Assembly: GCA_021732215.1 (NCBI GenBank)
Contig: JAKFVL010000020.1
Coordinates: 101,673 to 165,672, forward strand
Source of the DNA: Hyphomicrobiales bacterium
GTDB taxonomy: Bacteria; Pseudomonadota; Alphaproteobacteria; Rhizobiales; Xanthobacteraceae
Reading direction: 5' to 3'
Length of the DNA: 64,000 nt
This document shows, piece after piece, positions 24,559 through 33,805 of this stretch; positions within the stretch are counted from its first letter, which is position 1; each line of letters starts with the position of its first letter. The notes under the pieces are model-generated. The model was not told the DNA's origin and ran no database searches. It saw nothing but the letters and a program-made list of their open reading frames with translations. The position numbers were made by a program, and so were the translations under genes.

Positions 24559-25929
24559 ATGAGCGCTGTCAAACAACGAGTCGCCGCGATTTCGATCGTT
24601 GCCAGCGCAAGCATGGCGGCGATCAAATTCGTCGTCGGGATCGCGATCGGAAGCATCGCGCTGATTTCAGACGCGCTTCACAGCACCACCGATTTGCTCG
24701 CGACCGTCGTGACATGGGCTGTCGTGCGCGTATCCGACCGGCCGGCGGATGCCGAGCATCATTACGGCCACGGCAAGATCGAGAGCCTGTCGGCGCTGGG
24801 GGTCATCGCCCTGCTCTATGTTCTGGCCGGCGGCATTGTCGTGGAATCATTCGGCCGATTGCGCGACGGGGCACCGCCGCCGAAGATCACAGCGCTGCCT
24901 TTCGTCGTGCTGCTGGTCGATATTGCCGTCAACTACTGGCGCGCACGGGCCCTCCATAAGACTGCGAAGGAAACCGGCAGCCAGGCGCTTGCCGCAGACG
25001 CCTTGCATTTTGCATCCGATGTCTACGGGTCGTTCGCTGTGATAGCCGGGCTTACGCTCGCGGCCTATGGCTATGCGTGGGGAGATGCCGCCGCCGCTAT
25101 TCTGGTTGCGATCGTCATCGCACTTCTCGGTTTGAAGCTCGCACGCTCGACGGTCGAAACGCTGCTGGATCAGGCTCCGGCCGGCGCCACCGAGAAGGCG
25201 GAAGCGGCAATCCGCAACTTGCCGGGTGTGGTCGGCGTGGAGCGTCTGCGGGTTCGCATGGTCGGGGCAACCCATTTCATCGATGCCGCCGTTAACGTTC
25301 CGCGTACTTACCCGATCGACCGGATCGAGGATATCAAGCGGCGGGCCGAAAGCGCGGTCGCCATGGCGCTGAAGGACACCGATCTGACATTCACAGCGAT
25401 TCCCGTGGCGCTCGATAACGAGAGTATCCGCGAGCGCATCATGGTCATCGCACGCAACAGCGGTCTCGCCGTTCATCACATCACCGTTCATGACCTCGGC
25501 GGCAAGCTGACGGTCAGCATCGATCTGGAGGTCGACGGCGACATGGCGCTTCACGCGGCCCACGACGTTGCCGATCGGTTCGAGAAAGATGTCCGCGGCG
25601 ATTTCGGGGCCGATCTGGAGGTCGACGTTCACATTGAGCCGCTCGAGCCGGAGCTTCCGCAAGGAACCGACGCCTCTCCAGAGCGCATCGACGAGGTCAG
25701 AACGACTCTGGTTCATCTGGCGGCTGAGGGCGGCTCGGTCCATGACATTCATAATGTCCGCGTTCGCGATACCGAGGCCGGCGAGATCGTGAATTTCCAC
25801 TGCCGTGCCAACCCCACGATGAGTGTGATCGAGGTGCACCAGCACGTCGATGAGATCGAGCGCGCGTTGCGGCGGACTTTCCCCTCAGTCAAGCGCGTCA
25901 TCAGTCACGCCGAGCCGGCGCGCCAATAG
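24559..25929 (+). CDS. Cation diffusion facilitator (CDF) metal transporter with extended C-terminus
   Basis: The CDF core covers about residues 1-295: six TM segments, the metal-site motif 'SDALHSTTDLLA' with the H-x3-D arrangement, 'HHYGHGKIESLSAL', and the second site 'ADALHFASDVYGS'. A cytosolic dimerisation domain follows. A further region of about 160 residues ('HHITVHDLGGKLTVSIDLEV') looks like additional copies of the ferredoxin-like C-terminal fold, making the protein longer (456 aa) than the usual 300. It exports Zn, Fe, Co or similar ions by proton exchange. The start at 24559 has GAGG five bases upstream, preferred over 24541. Metal specificity is inferred only broadly. Confidence 0.9.
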   Translation: MSAVKQRVAAISIVASASMAAIKFVVGIAIGSIALISDALHSTTDLLATVVTWAVVRVSDRPADAEHHYGHGKIESLSALGVIALLYVLAGGIVVESFGRLRDGAPPPKITALPFVVLLVDIAVNYWRARALHKTAKETGSQALAADALHFASDVYGSFAVIAGLTLAAYGYAWGDAAAAILVAIVIALLGLKLARSTVETLLDQAPAGATEKAEAAIRNLPGVVGVERLRVRMVGATHFIDAAVNVPRTYPIDRIEDIKRRAESAVAMALKDTDLTFTAIPVALDNESIRERIMVIARNSGLAVHHITVHDLGGKLTVSIDLEVDGDMALHAAHDVADRFEKDVRGDFGADLEVDVHIEPLEPELPQGTDASPERIDEVRTTLVHLAAEGGSVHDIHNVRVRDTEAGEIVNFHCRANPTMSVIEVHQHVDEIERALRRTFPSVKRVISHAEPARQ

Positions 25930-26021
25930 TCCGATCCCTGGAAGCACCGCGTTCTTGCTTCGGACTCACTTTCTGAACGCGAGCCGCTTCCGATTCTCTA
26001 TTGGACAAGAATTATTTCGCA

Positions 26022-26036
26022 TTAACGAATCGTTGA
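26022..26036. promoter_or_regulatory. CtrA-like box upstream of pleC
   Basis: TTAA-N7-TTGA, one mismatch from the CtrA consensus, lies about 105 nt before the pleC start. The 12.8-kb kinase gene has an exact box at nearly the same distance. Confidence 0.4.
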
Positions 26037-26139
26037 CTCTCGACAGGTCGGAGAAAGTGGATTCAAATGTTCTTGATTCGGAGCGCTGGGGTCTTCGTTC
26101 CGATCAGAATGCTGCAATACACTCCGAGGGGGAGCAGGC

Positions 26140-28470
26140 ATGGCGCGCGCGTCCGCGGCGAGCGGGAGCGTTCAATCCGATTCGATCAAGGGATTGGCGC
26201 AATCGATCGCAAAACCGGCCTACCATCGCCTTCTCATCGCTGAACCTGCGCTCAGACGCGCCGTCCCCACCCTGATCATCGCATTTCTTTTAACCATCTT
26301 CGTCGGTGCACTGGTTCAGGTCGTCGATCAGCATCGCCAGAAGCGAGCCGCGATGAAACGCGACCTGCTGGCGCTGGCGGACCTGTTGGCGGAGCGGATC
26401 GATCGGGTGAGCGTCACCCGCGACAATCGCGCAACCTTCGATCGCACGATCTCGGCCGAGCGTTTGCAGAATCTCTTGCCGGGCCTGATGCCGTCCTGGG
26501 GAATCGCAAATGGCCGGCACATCATCGTCGCCAACGCCGAGCAGCGCATTCTGGCGCGCATCCCAAGCGAAACGCTACAAGGCACAGCCAGCCGCGTTCT
26601 CGACATCCTGAGCGCCGCCCAGTTCTTCGCAGCCAGCGCCGGACCCGCGACGGTTTCAGACATCGCGCTTCCCAACGGCGGCACGGCGATGGCGACCCAG
26701 CGCATCGTGAAGTCTCTGCCCGGTCAGATCTTGATCGTTCAGGAGCAGGTCGACTCCATCTGGCGCTCCGACGCCGCGCTTCAAATCACCCTGTCTGCAA
26801 CCACCGGCTTCGTGGTGTTGATCCTGGGCTTCGCTTTCCATTGGCAATCGAGCCGCGCGCGCGAAGGCGACCTGATCAACGACACTGTCCGTGGCCGGAT
26901 CGACACGGCGCTCAATCGTGGCCGCTGCGGACTGTGGGACTGGGATCTCTCGCGCGGGCGGATTTTCTGGTCGCAGTCGATGTTCACCCTGCTCGGCCTC
27001 GACAGCCGAAGCGATCTGCTAACGTTCGGCGAGGTCAACGCGCTGGTGAACTCCGACGATATCGACCTGTTCGATATCGCCAATCAGCTCATCTCGGCAA
27101 AGCTCGACCATATCGATCACACCTTTCGGATGCGCCATACCGACGGCCACTGGATCTGGCTGCGCGTCCGGTGCGAACTCAGTCAGGTCGCGAACGAAGG
27201 CGTGCATCTCATTGGCATCGCCGTCGATATCACCGAACAAAAAAGCCTTGCCGAGAAAAGCGTCGAGGCCGACATGCGGCTGCGTGACGCGATCGAGACG
27301 ATCCCGGAGGCATTTGTGCTTTGGGATGCCGAGAACCGGCTGGTGCTCTGCAATTCGCATTTCCAGCGCCTGCACAAACTGCCTGAGACCGCGGTCACCC
27401 CGGGCACGTCTTACGAGACGGTGATCGAGGTCGGCCGGATGCCACAGGTCCGCACCCGGCTCGCTGAGAACGGCAATTCGATCCCCGGCGCCAAGATCTT
27501 CGAAGCACAGCTCGACGACGGAAACTGGCTGCACATCAGCGAACGCCGCACCAAGGACGGCGGCTACGTTTCGGTCGGCACCGACATTACCCAGATCAAG
27601 CTGCACGAGCAGAAGCTGGTCGAGAACGATCTGCGGCTGCGCGCCAACGTCGTCGACCTCAAGCGCTCGCAGCTGATGCTCGAACGGCAGGCCCAGGAAC
27701 TGGCCGATCTGGCCCGGAAGCATTCCGAAGAAAAGAACCGCGCGGAGGAAGCCAACGAGACGAAGTCGAAATTCCTCGCCAACATGAGCCATGAGCTGCG
27801 CACGCCACTCAACGCCATCATCGGATTCTCCGAAGTTATGGGCAGCGGCATGTTCGGATCGCTCGGCTCGGACAAGTACAGCGAGTATTGCAGCGATATT
27901 CTGACCAGCGGCAAATATCTGCTCGACGTCATTAACGACATTCTCGACATGTCGAAGATCGAGGCGGGCCGCATGAAGCTCGATCTCGAGCCGCTGAACC
28001 TTGCGCAAACCCTCTCGGAATCGTTGCGTGTCGTGTCCGGGCGGGCTGAAGACAAGCAACTGCGGCTCGATGCCCGGTTTGCTGACGATATTCCACTCAC
28101 CGCCGACCGGCGCGCGATCAAGCAGATCGTCGTCAATCTGCTGTCGAACGCCGTGAAGTTCACGCCAGACAGCGGCCGCGTCATCGTGCGCAGCCGCACG
28201 ATCGGCGGCAGGATCAACCTGATCATCGCCGACACCGGTATCGGTATCGAGAAAAACTCATTGAAGAAGCTGGGCAGGCCCTTCGAGCAGGTGGAAAGCC
28301 AGCTCACGAAGGTGCATCCGGGCTCCGGCCTTGGTCTCGCCATCGCCAAATCGCTGGCAACCTTGCACGGCGGCGCGATGCGGCTGCGCTCCAAGCCGGG
28401 TGCCGGGACCGTGGTGCTTGTTACCCTTCCCGTTTATGCGCAACCCGCGAAAGAAACGGCAGCCGCCTAA
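26140..28470 (+). CDS. pleC: PleC-like PAS sensor histidine kinase
   Basis: A 776-aa kinase. It has a TM near residues 43-65, a periplasmic sensing region, a second TM near 208-230, then two PAS-type domains (about 245-375 and 385-490, with 'IDITEQKSLAEKSVEAD' and 'GTDITQIKLHEQ'). A coiled coil leads to HisKA 'FLANMSHELRTPLNAIIGF', 'INDILDMSKIEAGRMKL' and an HATPase with 'NLLSNAVKFTP' and 'GSGLGLAIAKSLA'. PleC controls DivK phosphorylation at the cell pole. The gene sits next to glnE in other Rhizobiales, supporting orthology. GGGGGAG precedes the ATG. It converges on glnE with the stops overlapping by four bases. Confidence 0.88.
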   Translation: MARASAASGSVQSDSIKGLAQSIAKPAYHRLLIAEPALRRAVPTLIIAFLLTIFVGALVQVVDQHRQKRAAMKRDLLALADLLAERIDRVSVTRDNRATFDRTISAERLQNLLPGLMPSWGIANGRHIIVANAEQRILARIPSETLQGTASRVLDILSAAQFFAASAGPATVSDIALPNGGTAMATQRIVKSLPGQILIVQEQVDSIWRSDAALQITLSATTGFVVLILGFAFHWQSSRAREGDLINDTVRGRIDTALNRGRCGLWDWDLSRGRIFWSQSMFTLLGLDSRSDLLTFGEVNALVNSDDIDLFDIANQLISAKLDHIDHTFRMRHTDGHWIWLRVRCELSQVANEGVHLIGIAVDITEQKSLAEKSVEADMRLRDAIETIPEAFVLWDAENRLVLCNSHFQRLHKLPETAVTPGTSYETVIEVGRMPQVRTRLAENGNSIPGAKIFEAQLDDGNWLHISERRTKDGGYVSVGTDITQIKLHEQKLVENDLRLRANVVDLKRSQLMLERQAQELADLARKHSEEKNRAEEANETKSKFLANMSHELRTPLNAIIGFSEVMGSGMFGSLGSDKYSEYCSDILTSGKYLLDVINDILDMSKIEAGRMKLDLEPLNLAQTLSESLRVVSGRAEDKQLRLDARFADDIPLTADRRAIKQIVVNLLSNAVKFTPDSGRVIVRSRTIGGRINLIIADTGIGIEKNSLKKLGRPFEQVESQLTKVHPGSGLGLAIAKSLATLHGGAMRLRSKPGAGTVVLVTLPVYAQPAKETAAA

Positions 28471-31433
28471 CCGCCAACACCCAACACATCGAAAAACACC
28501 TGCCTTACATCAGCCTGGGTTTCTCTGACGCGCGCCTCGAGCGATGAAAAATCAGGCTCGTCGCCAGCGCGGGTCAAGATTCGCAGCAGATCGTCACCCG
28601 TCGCTTCTGGCTTGAATTTCGCGCTGACACATAGCCGAAAAATCTGTGTCAGATCGTGATAGAGCCGTTCAGCACGCCGTAACACATCCGCCGCTGCATG
28701 CGGTAACACGCCGAGCCGGGCTGCGTTATCGAGCACCTGAAGCGTCCCCGGCGAGAGAATGTCGGGTTTTTCGCTGGCATGAACGAGTTGAAGAAACTGA
28801 GCGATGAACTCGATATCGATCATGCCTCCGGCGGCGTACTTGACATCCCAGATATCCCGATCGCCTTTTTCCTGAGCGATCGCCCGGCGCATTTCGGCAA
28901 CATCGCTGGTGATGATCAACCGATCGCGCGGCCGGGTCAGAACCTGACGAATGACGTGTTCGATCTTGCGGGCGAATGCCGGTGATGCGGAGATCACGCG
29001 CGCGCGGGTCAGCGCCATGTGTTCCCATGTCCACGCCTCCACCTCCTGATACGACGCGAACGCATCGAGCCGGGACGCCACCGGCCCTGCGCGACCTGAC
29101 GGCCGCAGCCGCATATCGACGTCATAGAGTACGCCGTAATTGGTCCGGGTGGTGAATGCGCTGATCAGGCGCTGCGTGAATCTCGCGAAGTACTGCGCAC
29201 CCTGAAGCGAACGCGACCCGTCGGAATCCGGTCTGTCCTCGTCGAAGTCGTAGATCAGGATCAGGTCGAGGTCCGAGGATGCCGTCATCTCACGGCTGCC
29301 GAGTTTACCCATCGCAAGCAGCGCCGTCTCCTGCCCGCCGATACGGCCATATTGCGAAGCAAATTGATCCGCCACGAGCCCGTGCACGGTATGGACGATC
29401 CCTTCCGCCACATCGGCGAACGCGCTGCCGGCCTGCGCGGCGGATACCGTTCCGGACAAGATGCGTGCACCGATCAGCACCAGGCTTTCCTGTCCGAACA
29501 GCCGTAGCCGATCGAGAAATTCTTCGTACGAGTTTGCGTCAGAGAGCGTTGCGGTCAGCCGCTGCGACAACTCCGCCCGATCGGGCATCGCGCCAAAGAA
29601 CCGCGGATCGATCAGCCCGTCCATGAGCTGCGGCTGGCGCGCCAGCATGTCGCCGAGCCGCGGTGCGGCGCCCAGCATCAAGGCAACCAACCCGACGAGG
29701 TCACTGTTCTGCGACAGCAGCGAAATCAGCCGCCCGCCGCGCTGCAATGCTTGCAGAAAGCTATCGAACGCGACGACAGCGGCGTCCGGTTCTTCCGCCT
29801 GCGACAAGCGAACGATCAACTCGGGTAAAAATGCCTCGAGTGCCTTCCGGGTGCTTTCAAGCCGAAGCGCGCGATATTCGCCCGCCAGCCATCGCTGCAA
29901 CGTTTCCGCCACCGTCTTGGGTTGCTGGAATCCCAGACCGACCAGATGTTCGAGCAGCCGCGTGTCGCCAGGCCCACCGCCGAGAGGGATGCCGGGCAAT
30001 TTCACCGAGCCGGTCGGATCGCCTTCAAACAGCTTGCTGTAATGCCGCTGCACACAATTGAGATAGCCGAGCAATTCGCCGGCGAATGCTGCGCGGTCAC
30101 GGTAACCCAGAAATCTGGCGAACCGCTCCATCCCTTCGATGTCGTTTGGAAGCGTGTGGGTCTGTTCGTCCGCTATCATCTGCAAACGGTGTTCGACCTT
30201 GCGCAGAAACTGGTAGGCAACAGTCAGTTCATCCCTTGCCTCGAACGAAATCCAGTTGCTGGCAGCCAGCAGATTGAGCGCATCGAGCGTCGAACGCACG
30301 CGCAGTTCGGGGTGCCGTCCCCCGGCGATCAGTTGCTGTGTCTGGGCAAAGAACTCGATCTCGCGGATACCGCCGCGTCCGACCTTGACGTTGTGACCTT
30401 CGACTGCGATCTCGCCATGTCCCTTGAACGACTGCATCTGACGCTTCATGTCATGCACGTCATTCAACGCAGCGAAGTCGAGATGCTTGCGCCAGACGAA
30501 CGGCGATATCTCCGCGATCAGCGTTTCACCCGCGGCCAGATCGCCTGCACACGGACGAGCCTTGATCATAGCGGCGCGCTCCCACGTCCGCCCTTCCCGT
30601 TCGTAATAGTCCAGCGCGGCCGCGGTCGAAATGGCTACCGGTGTCGAAGCAGGGTCGGGACGCAACCGCAGATCGACTCGAAAAACGTAACCGTCGCCGG
30701 TGCGTTGCTGAAGGATGCGCGCCAGCCCTTGCGTGACCTTTACGAAAAAGCGCTGCGGTTCGGCGTCCGGCGGGAGTGCGTGACTATCCAGATTGTAGAA
30801 AACGATCAGGTCGATATCGCTGGAATAATTGAGTTCGCCGGCACCCATTTTCCCCATCGCCAGAACGATGAGTCCGCAGCCGATCTCGGGCCGTTGCGGA
30901 TCGGCAGGCTGGAGTCGTTCGCTCGCAGCTTCCTGCGCCAGAAGGTAGCGTAGCGTCATTTGGACGGCTTGCACGGCGACATCGGTGAGTGCCCGAGTCA
31001 CTCGCATCACCGGCCATACGCCGCCGATATCGCAAAGCGCGATCAGGAGCGCGGCTTCCGCTTTCATCCGGCGCAGCGCCACCATCACTTCGGGCTCGCT
31101 CGACGCTCCGGCGACCGCGCGCGCCGTATCGTCGATCAAAGCCTGAATGGAGGAATCCGGATCGCTCCGCAGCAATCGGATGGTGCGCGCTGAATCGGCG
31201 CGCATCAGGTCGAACAGATACGGAGACGATTCGACGATCGCCTCCAGGATGGCCATCGCATGGGGGTAGTGCGCAATGATCGCGCACAGCGCCTCTGCGT
31301 CTTGCGCGGGAACATCGTTCAACCAGCCGGCAATCCGGCGCTGCGCATCGGCTTGGGCGAATAGGCACGGGGCCGTTGAAAATCGGGCAGCGAGCGAACC
31401 GGCATCCGCGGCGCCCGGTCCGGATGATGTCAT
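28467..31433 (-). CDS. glnE: Bifunctional glutamine synthetase adenylyltransferase/deadenylase
   Basis: A 988-aa cytosolic enzyme with two nucleotidyltransferase domains: 'GKMGAGELNYSSDIDLIVFY' in the N-terminal (deadenylylating) half and 'GKLGSREMTASSDLDLILIY' in the C-terminal (adenylylating) half, each followed by an HD-rich helical regulatory region. It modifies glutamine synthetase in response to PII and glutamine, so it couples nitrogen status to GlnA activity. It overlaps the upstream kinase gene by four bases, suggesting translational coupling. It is the last gene of the leftward degP-RR-HK-glnE run. Confidence 0.96.
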   Translation of the reverse strand: MTSSGPGAADAGSLAARFSTAPCLFAQADAQRRIAGWLNDVPAQDAEALCAIIAHYPHAMAILEAIVESSPYLFDLMRADSARTIRLLRSDPDSSIQALIDDTARAVAGASSEPEVMVALRRMKAEAALLIALCDIGGVWPVMRVTRALTDVAVQAVQMTLRYLLAQEAASERLQPADPQRPEIGCGLIVLAMGKMGAGELNYSSDIDLIVFYNLDSHALPPDAEPQRFFVKVTQGLARILQQRTGDGYVFRVDLRLRPDPASTPVAISTAAALDYYEREGRTWERAAMIKARPCAGDLAAGETLIAEISPFVWRKHLDFAALNDVHDMKRQMQSFKGHGEIAVEGHNVKVGRGGIREIEFFAQTQQLIAGGRHPELRVRSTLDALNLLAASNWISFEARDELTVAYQFLRKVEHRLQMIADEQTHTLPNDIEGMERFARFLGYRDRAAFAGELLGYLNCVQRHYSKLFEGDPTGSVKLPGIPLGGGPGDTRLLEHLVGLGFQQPKTVAETLQRWLAGEYRALRLESTRKALEAFLPELIVRLSQAEEPDAAVVAFDSFLQALQRGGRLISLLSQNSDLVGLVALMLGAAPRLGDMLARQPQLMDGLIDPRFFGAMPDRAELSQRLTATLSDANSYEEFLDRLRLFGQESLVLIGARILSGTVSAAQAGSAFADVAEGIVHTVHGLVADQFASQYGRIGGQETALLAMGKLGSREMTASSDLDLILIYDFDEDRPDSDGSRSLQGAQYFARFTQRLISAFTTRTNYGVLYDVDMRLRPSGRAGPVASRLDAFASYQEVEAWTWEHMALTRARVISASPAFARKIEHVIRQVLTRPRDRLIITSDVAEMRRAIAQEKGDRDIWDVKYAAGGMIDIEFIAQFLQLVHASEKPDILSPGTLQVLDNAARLGVLPHAAADVLRRAERLYHDLTQIFRLCVSAKFKPEATGDDLLRILTRAGDEPDFSSLEARVRETQADVRQVFFDVLGVGG

Positions 31434-32905
31434 GCCATCCTGTGTTCCACGGCGGGCGCTTCATTGACAAGCCCCGTCTCTCTGGAACGCGAAATCACGG
31501 CAGATGCCGGAGACGCCGCCGGAATCGAGATCGTCACCTTCAAACCGGGATTGTTGTCGTCAAGCCGCAGGTCTCCGCCATGCAGCGTCGCCACCGCCGA
31601 GGCCAGGCTGAGGCCAAGACCCGAACCGGGTTGCGTGCGGCTTGCCTCGAGCCGGACGAAACGCTCGACCGCGCGCTGGCGATCCGTCTCCGGTATTCCG
31701 GGCCCATGGTCGGCGACACTGATGAGAATACGTTGGCCATCCCGACGCGCCTCGATGGAAATATCGGGACCGGCAGCCGCGTCGCGCGCGGCCATATTCG
31801 GTTGACCATATTTGATCGCGTTCTCGACCAGATTGGCGAGCGCCTGACTGATCAACTCGCGGTTGCCATGAACAGGCGTCTCGGATGTCTTGACCCGGAG
31901 CGTCAGTCCCTTGTCTTCGGCGAGCGGTTCATAGAGGTCCTGTATGCCTGCCGCGACATCGGCGGCATCGAAGCTCGACATGTTATCGCGCGCCTGACCG
32001 GATTCGGCGCGCGCGATCATCAGCAGGGCATTGAAGGTACGGATCAGCCCGTCCGACTCCTCGATGGTCCGCTCCAGTGCGGCACGGTATTCGCCTTCAT
32101 TCCGTGCATTGGCGAGTGCTTCCTCGGAACGGTTGCGCAGCCGCGTCAACGGGGTCTTGAGATCGTGCGCAATATTGTCGGACACCTCCTTGAGACCCGA
32201 CATGAGCGCTTCGATGCGCTCCAGCATCGCATTGAGGTTACCGGCAAGGCGGTCGATCTCGTCGCCGCTACGGCCGACCGGCAATCGTTCGCTGAGATTG
32301 CCAGCCATGATGCGCTGCGCTGTGCCGGTCATGGCGTCGATCCGGCGAAGGACACGCCGCGCCACGAAAACACCGCCGGCAAGACCAAGAACGATCACGA
32401 CCAGCACGGAGAATTGCGCGGCTGACGCGACGATCAGAAACAACCGCCGACGTTCCTCCAGATCACGGCCGACCAGCAGCCGCAATCCGCCCGGGATGTC
32501 GGAAACCTTTACCAGCGCCCGATGATCGTCGCTGCCCTGCTCGTCGAGGCGACGATAAACCGTCTCGTTCCAGCCGAGTTGCCCCATCACGCCGGGGGCG
32601 AGAGAGCCGACATTGCCTGCGATCGCCTGGCCGGCTGACGATGTGACGAGATAAAGATTTGCGCCCGGCCGCAACGCACGGTTTTCGATCGCGTAGACCA
32701 GCCCGCGCAGGCCGCCCCGTGCGAACTCGTCATCAAGCTCGATGGTTTCGGCGTTGACGGTCTCCGTAATTTGTTCGGTCACCATCCGCCGTGTGTTCCA
32801 GGCGAAGAAGCCCAGCAGGAATGCAGCGAACAACGCAAACAGAAACAGATAGGCCAGCGTCAGCCGGAACGCGGTTGTGCGTATCAGTTTACCGAACGCC
32901 GTCAC
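31430..32905 (-). CDS. Two-component sensor histidine kinase (HAMP)
   Basis: This 491-aa inner-membrane kinase has TM1 (about residues 15-38), a periplasmic sensor of about 125 residues, TM2 (about 165-190) and a HAMP domain. HisKA follows with 'NIAHDLKTPLTRLRNRSEE', and the HATPase has 'NLVENAIKYGQ' and 'GSGLGLSLASAVATLHGG'. The partner regulator gene lies directly upstream with a 17-nt overlap, and degP lies upstream of that, so the pair may sense envelope stress. That role is inferred from context; no specific signal can be read. Confidence 0.9.
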   Translation of the reverse strand: MTAFGKLIRTTAFRLTLAYLFLFALFAAFLLGFFAWNTRRMVTEQITETVNAETIELDDEFARGGLRGLVYAIENRALRPGANLYLVTSSAGQAIAGNVGSLAPGVMGQLGWNETVYRRLDEQGSDDHRALVKVSDIPGGLRLLVGRDLEERRRLFLIVASAAQFSVLVVIVLGLAGGVFVARRVLRRIDAMTGTAQRIMAGNLSERLPVGRSGDEIDRLAGNLNAMLERIEALMSGLKEVSDNIAHDLKTPLTRLRNRSEEALANARNEGEYRAALERTIEESDGLIRTFNALLMIARAESGQARDNMSSFDAADVAAGIQDLYEPLAEDKGLTLRVKTSETPVHGNRELISQALANLVENAIKYGQPNMAARDAAAGPDISIEARRDGQRILISVADHGPGIPETDRQRAVERFVRLEASRTQPGSGLGLSLASAVATLHGGDLRLDDNNPGLKVTISIPAASPASAVISRSRETGLVNEAPAVEHRMA

Positions 32906-33569
32906 GGATCATGTATCCGGCGCCACGGACGGTGTGCAGCAGAGGCCGCTCGTGACCCTTGTCGATTTTAGATCGCAGCCGCGAGATGTGCACATCGATC
33001 ACGTTGGTCTGCGGATCGAAATGATAATCCCAGACGTTCTCAAGCAGCATGGTCCGTGTGACCACCTGCCCCGCATGCTTCATCAAATACTCGAGCAGGC
33101 GAAATTCACGCGGTTGCAGTGTCAGCTCATCCTGCCCGCGCACGACGCGATGTGACAGCCGGTCAAGCTCCAGATCGCCGACACGATAGGTCGTTTCCTC
33201 CGCCGGTCCCCCAAGACGCCGCGACAATACTTCGACGCGGGCCAGCAACTCGGCAAACGAATAGGGCTTGGGGAGATAGTCGTCACCACCCGCGCGCAGG
33301 CCGCGGATGCGATCGTCAACCTGTCCGAGCGCCGAGAGAATCAAAACCGGGGTGCGGTCGCCCTTCTCCCGAAGCTCGCCGATCAGAGACAAACCGTCAC
33401 GCTTCGGCAGCATCCGATCGACCACGAGCACGTCGTAGTCTCCGCTCTCCGCCAGCGCGAGGCCTTCCTCACCGTCAGCGGCATGATCGGCGACATGCCC
33501 CGCCTCACGAAATGCTTTCGTCAGATAGTCGGCCGATTCGCGATCGTCTTCGATAATGAGCAGGCGCAT
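32889..33569 (-). CDS. OmpR-family response regulator
   Basis: A 226-aa DNA-binding regulator. The receiver domain has the acidic pocket 'IEDD', phospho-acceptor Asp in 'VLVVDRMLPKRDG' and the conserved Lys in 'LPKPYSFAELLARVEVLS'. The C-terminal winged helix has 'EFRLLEYLMKHAGQVVTRTM' and 'VIDVHISRLRSKID'. The start MRLLIIEDD at 33569 is the family start; the ORF's 23 upstream codons are not conserved-looking. It overlaps the kinase start and lies downstream of degP behind an intrinsic terminator, so the pair likely has its own promoter. Confidence 0.92.
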   Translation of the reverse strand: MRLLIIEDDRESADYLTKAFREAGHVADHAADGEEGLALAESGDYDVLVVDRMLPKRDGLSLIGELREKGDRTPVLILSALGQVDDRIRGLRAGGDDYLPKPYSFAELLARVEVLSRRLGGPAEETTYRVGDLELDRLSHRVVRGQDELTLQPREFRLLEYLMKHAGQVVTRTMLLENVWDYHFDPQTNVIDVHISRLRSKIDKGHERPLLHTVRGAGYMIRDGVR

Positions 33570-33679
33570 TTTCTGTCTAACGGGGTCAGGAGCGAAACCG
33601 GTTTCCATCACCATGGCGCGGGCCTCGCTCAGGTGCAAGCCGGGGTCAGGATACGAGCGAAATGTGCTGGATACCTGTC

Positions 33680-33716
33680 AAAAAAGGGGCGGTGAAGCTG
33701 GGGAAACTTCACCGCC
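33680..33716 (-). terminator. Intrinsic terminator after degP
   Basis: GGCGGTGAAG/CTTCACCGCC (33688-33697 with 33707-33716) is a perfect 10-bp stem with a U-tract for leftward transcripts (A's at 33680-33685), 90 nt past the degP stop. Confidence 0.88.
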
Positions 33717-33805
33717 CGCAACACCTTCCGACGGAGGGGGGCGTATTCCATCGAAAGGAAACCGCGAGCGACGGACCCGATTGGCCTATCGCTCAACCTT
33801 GTGCA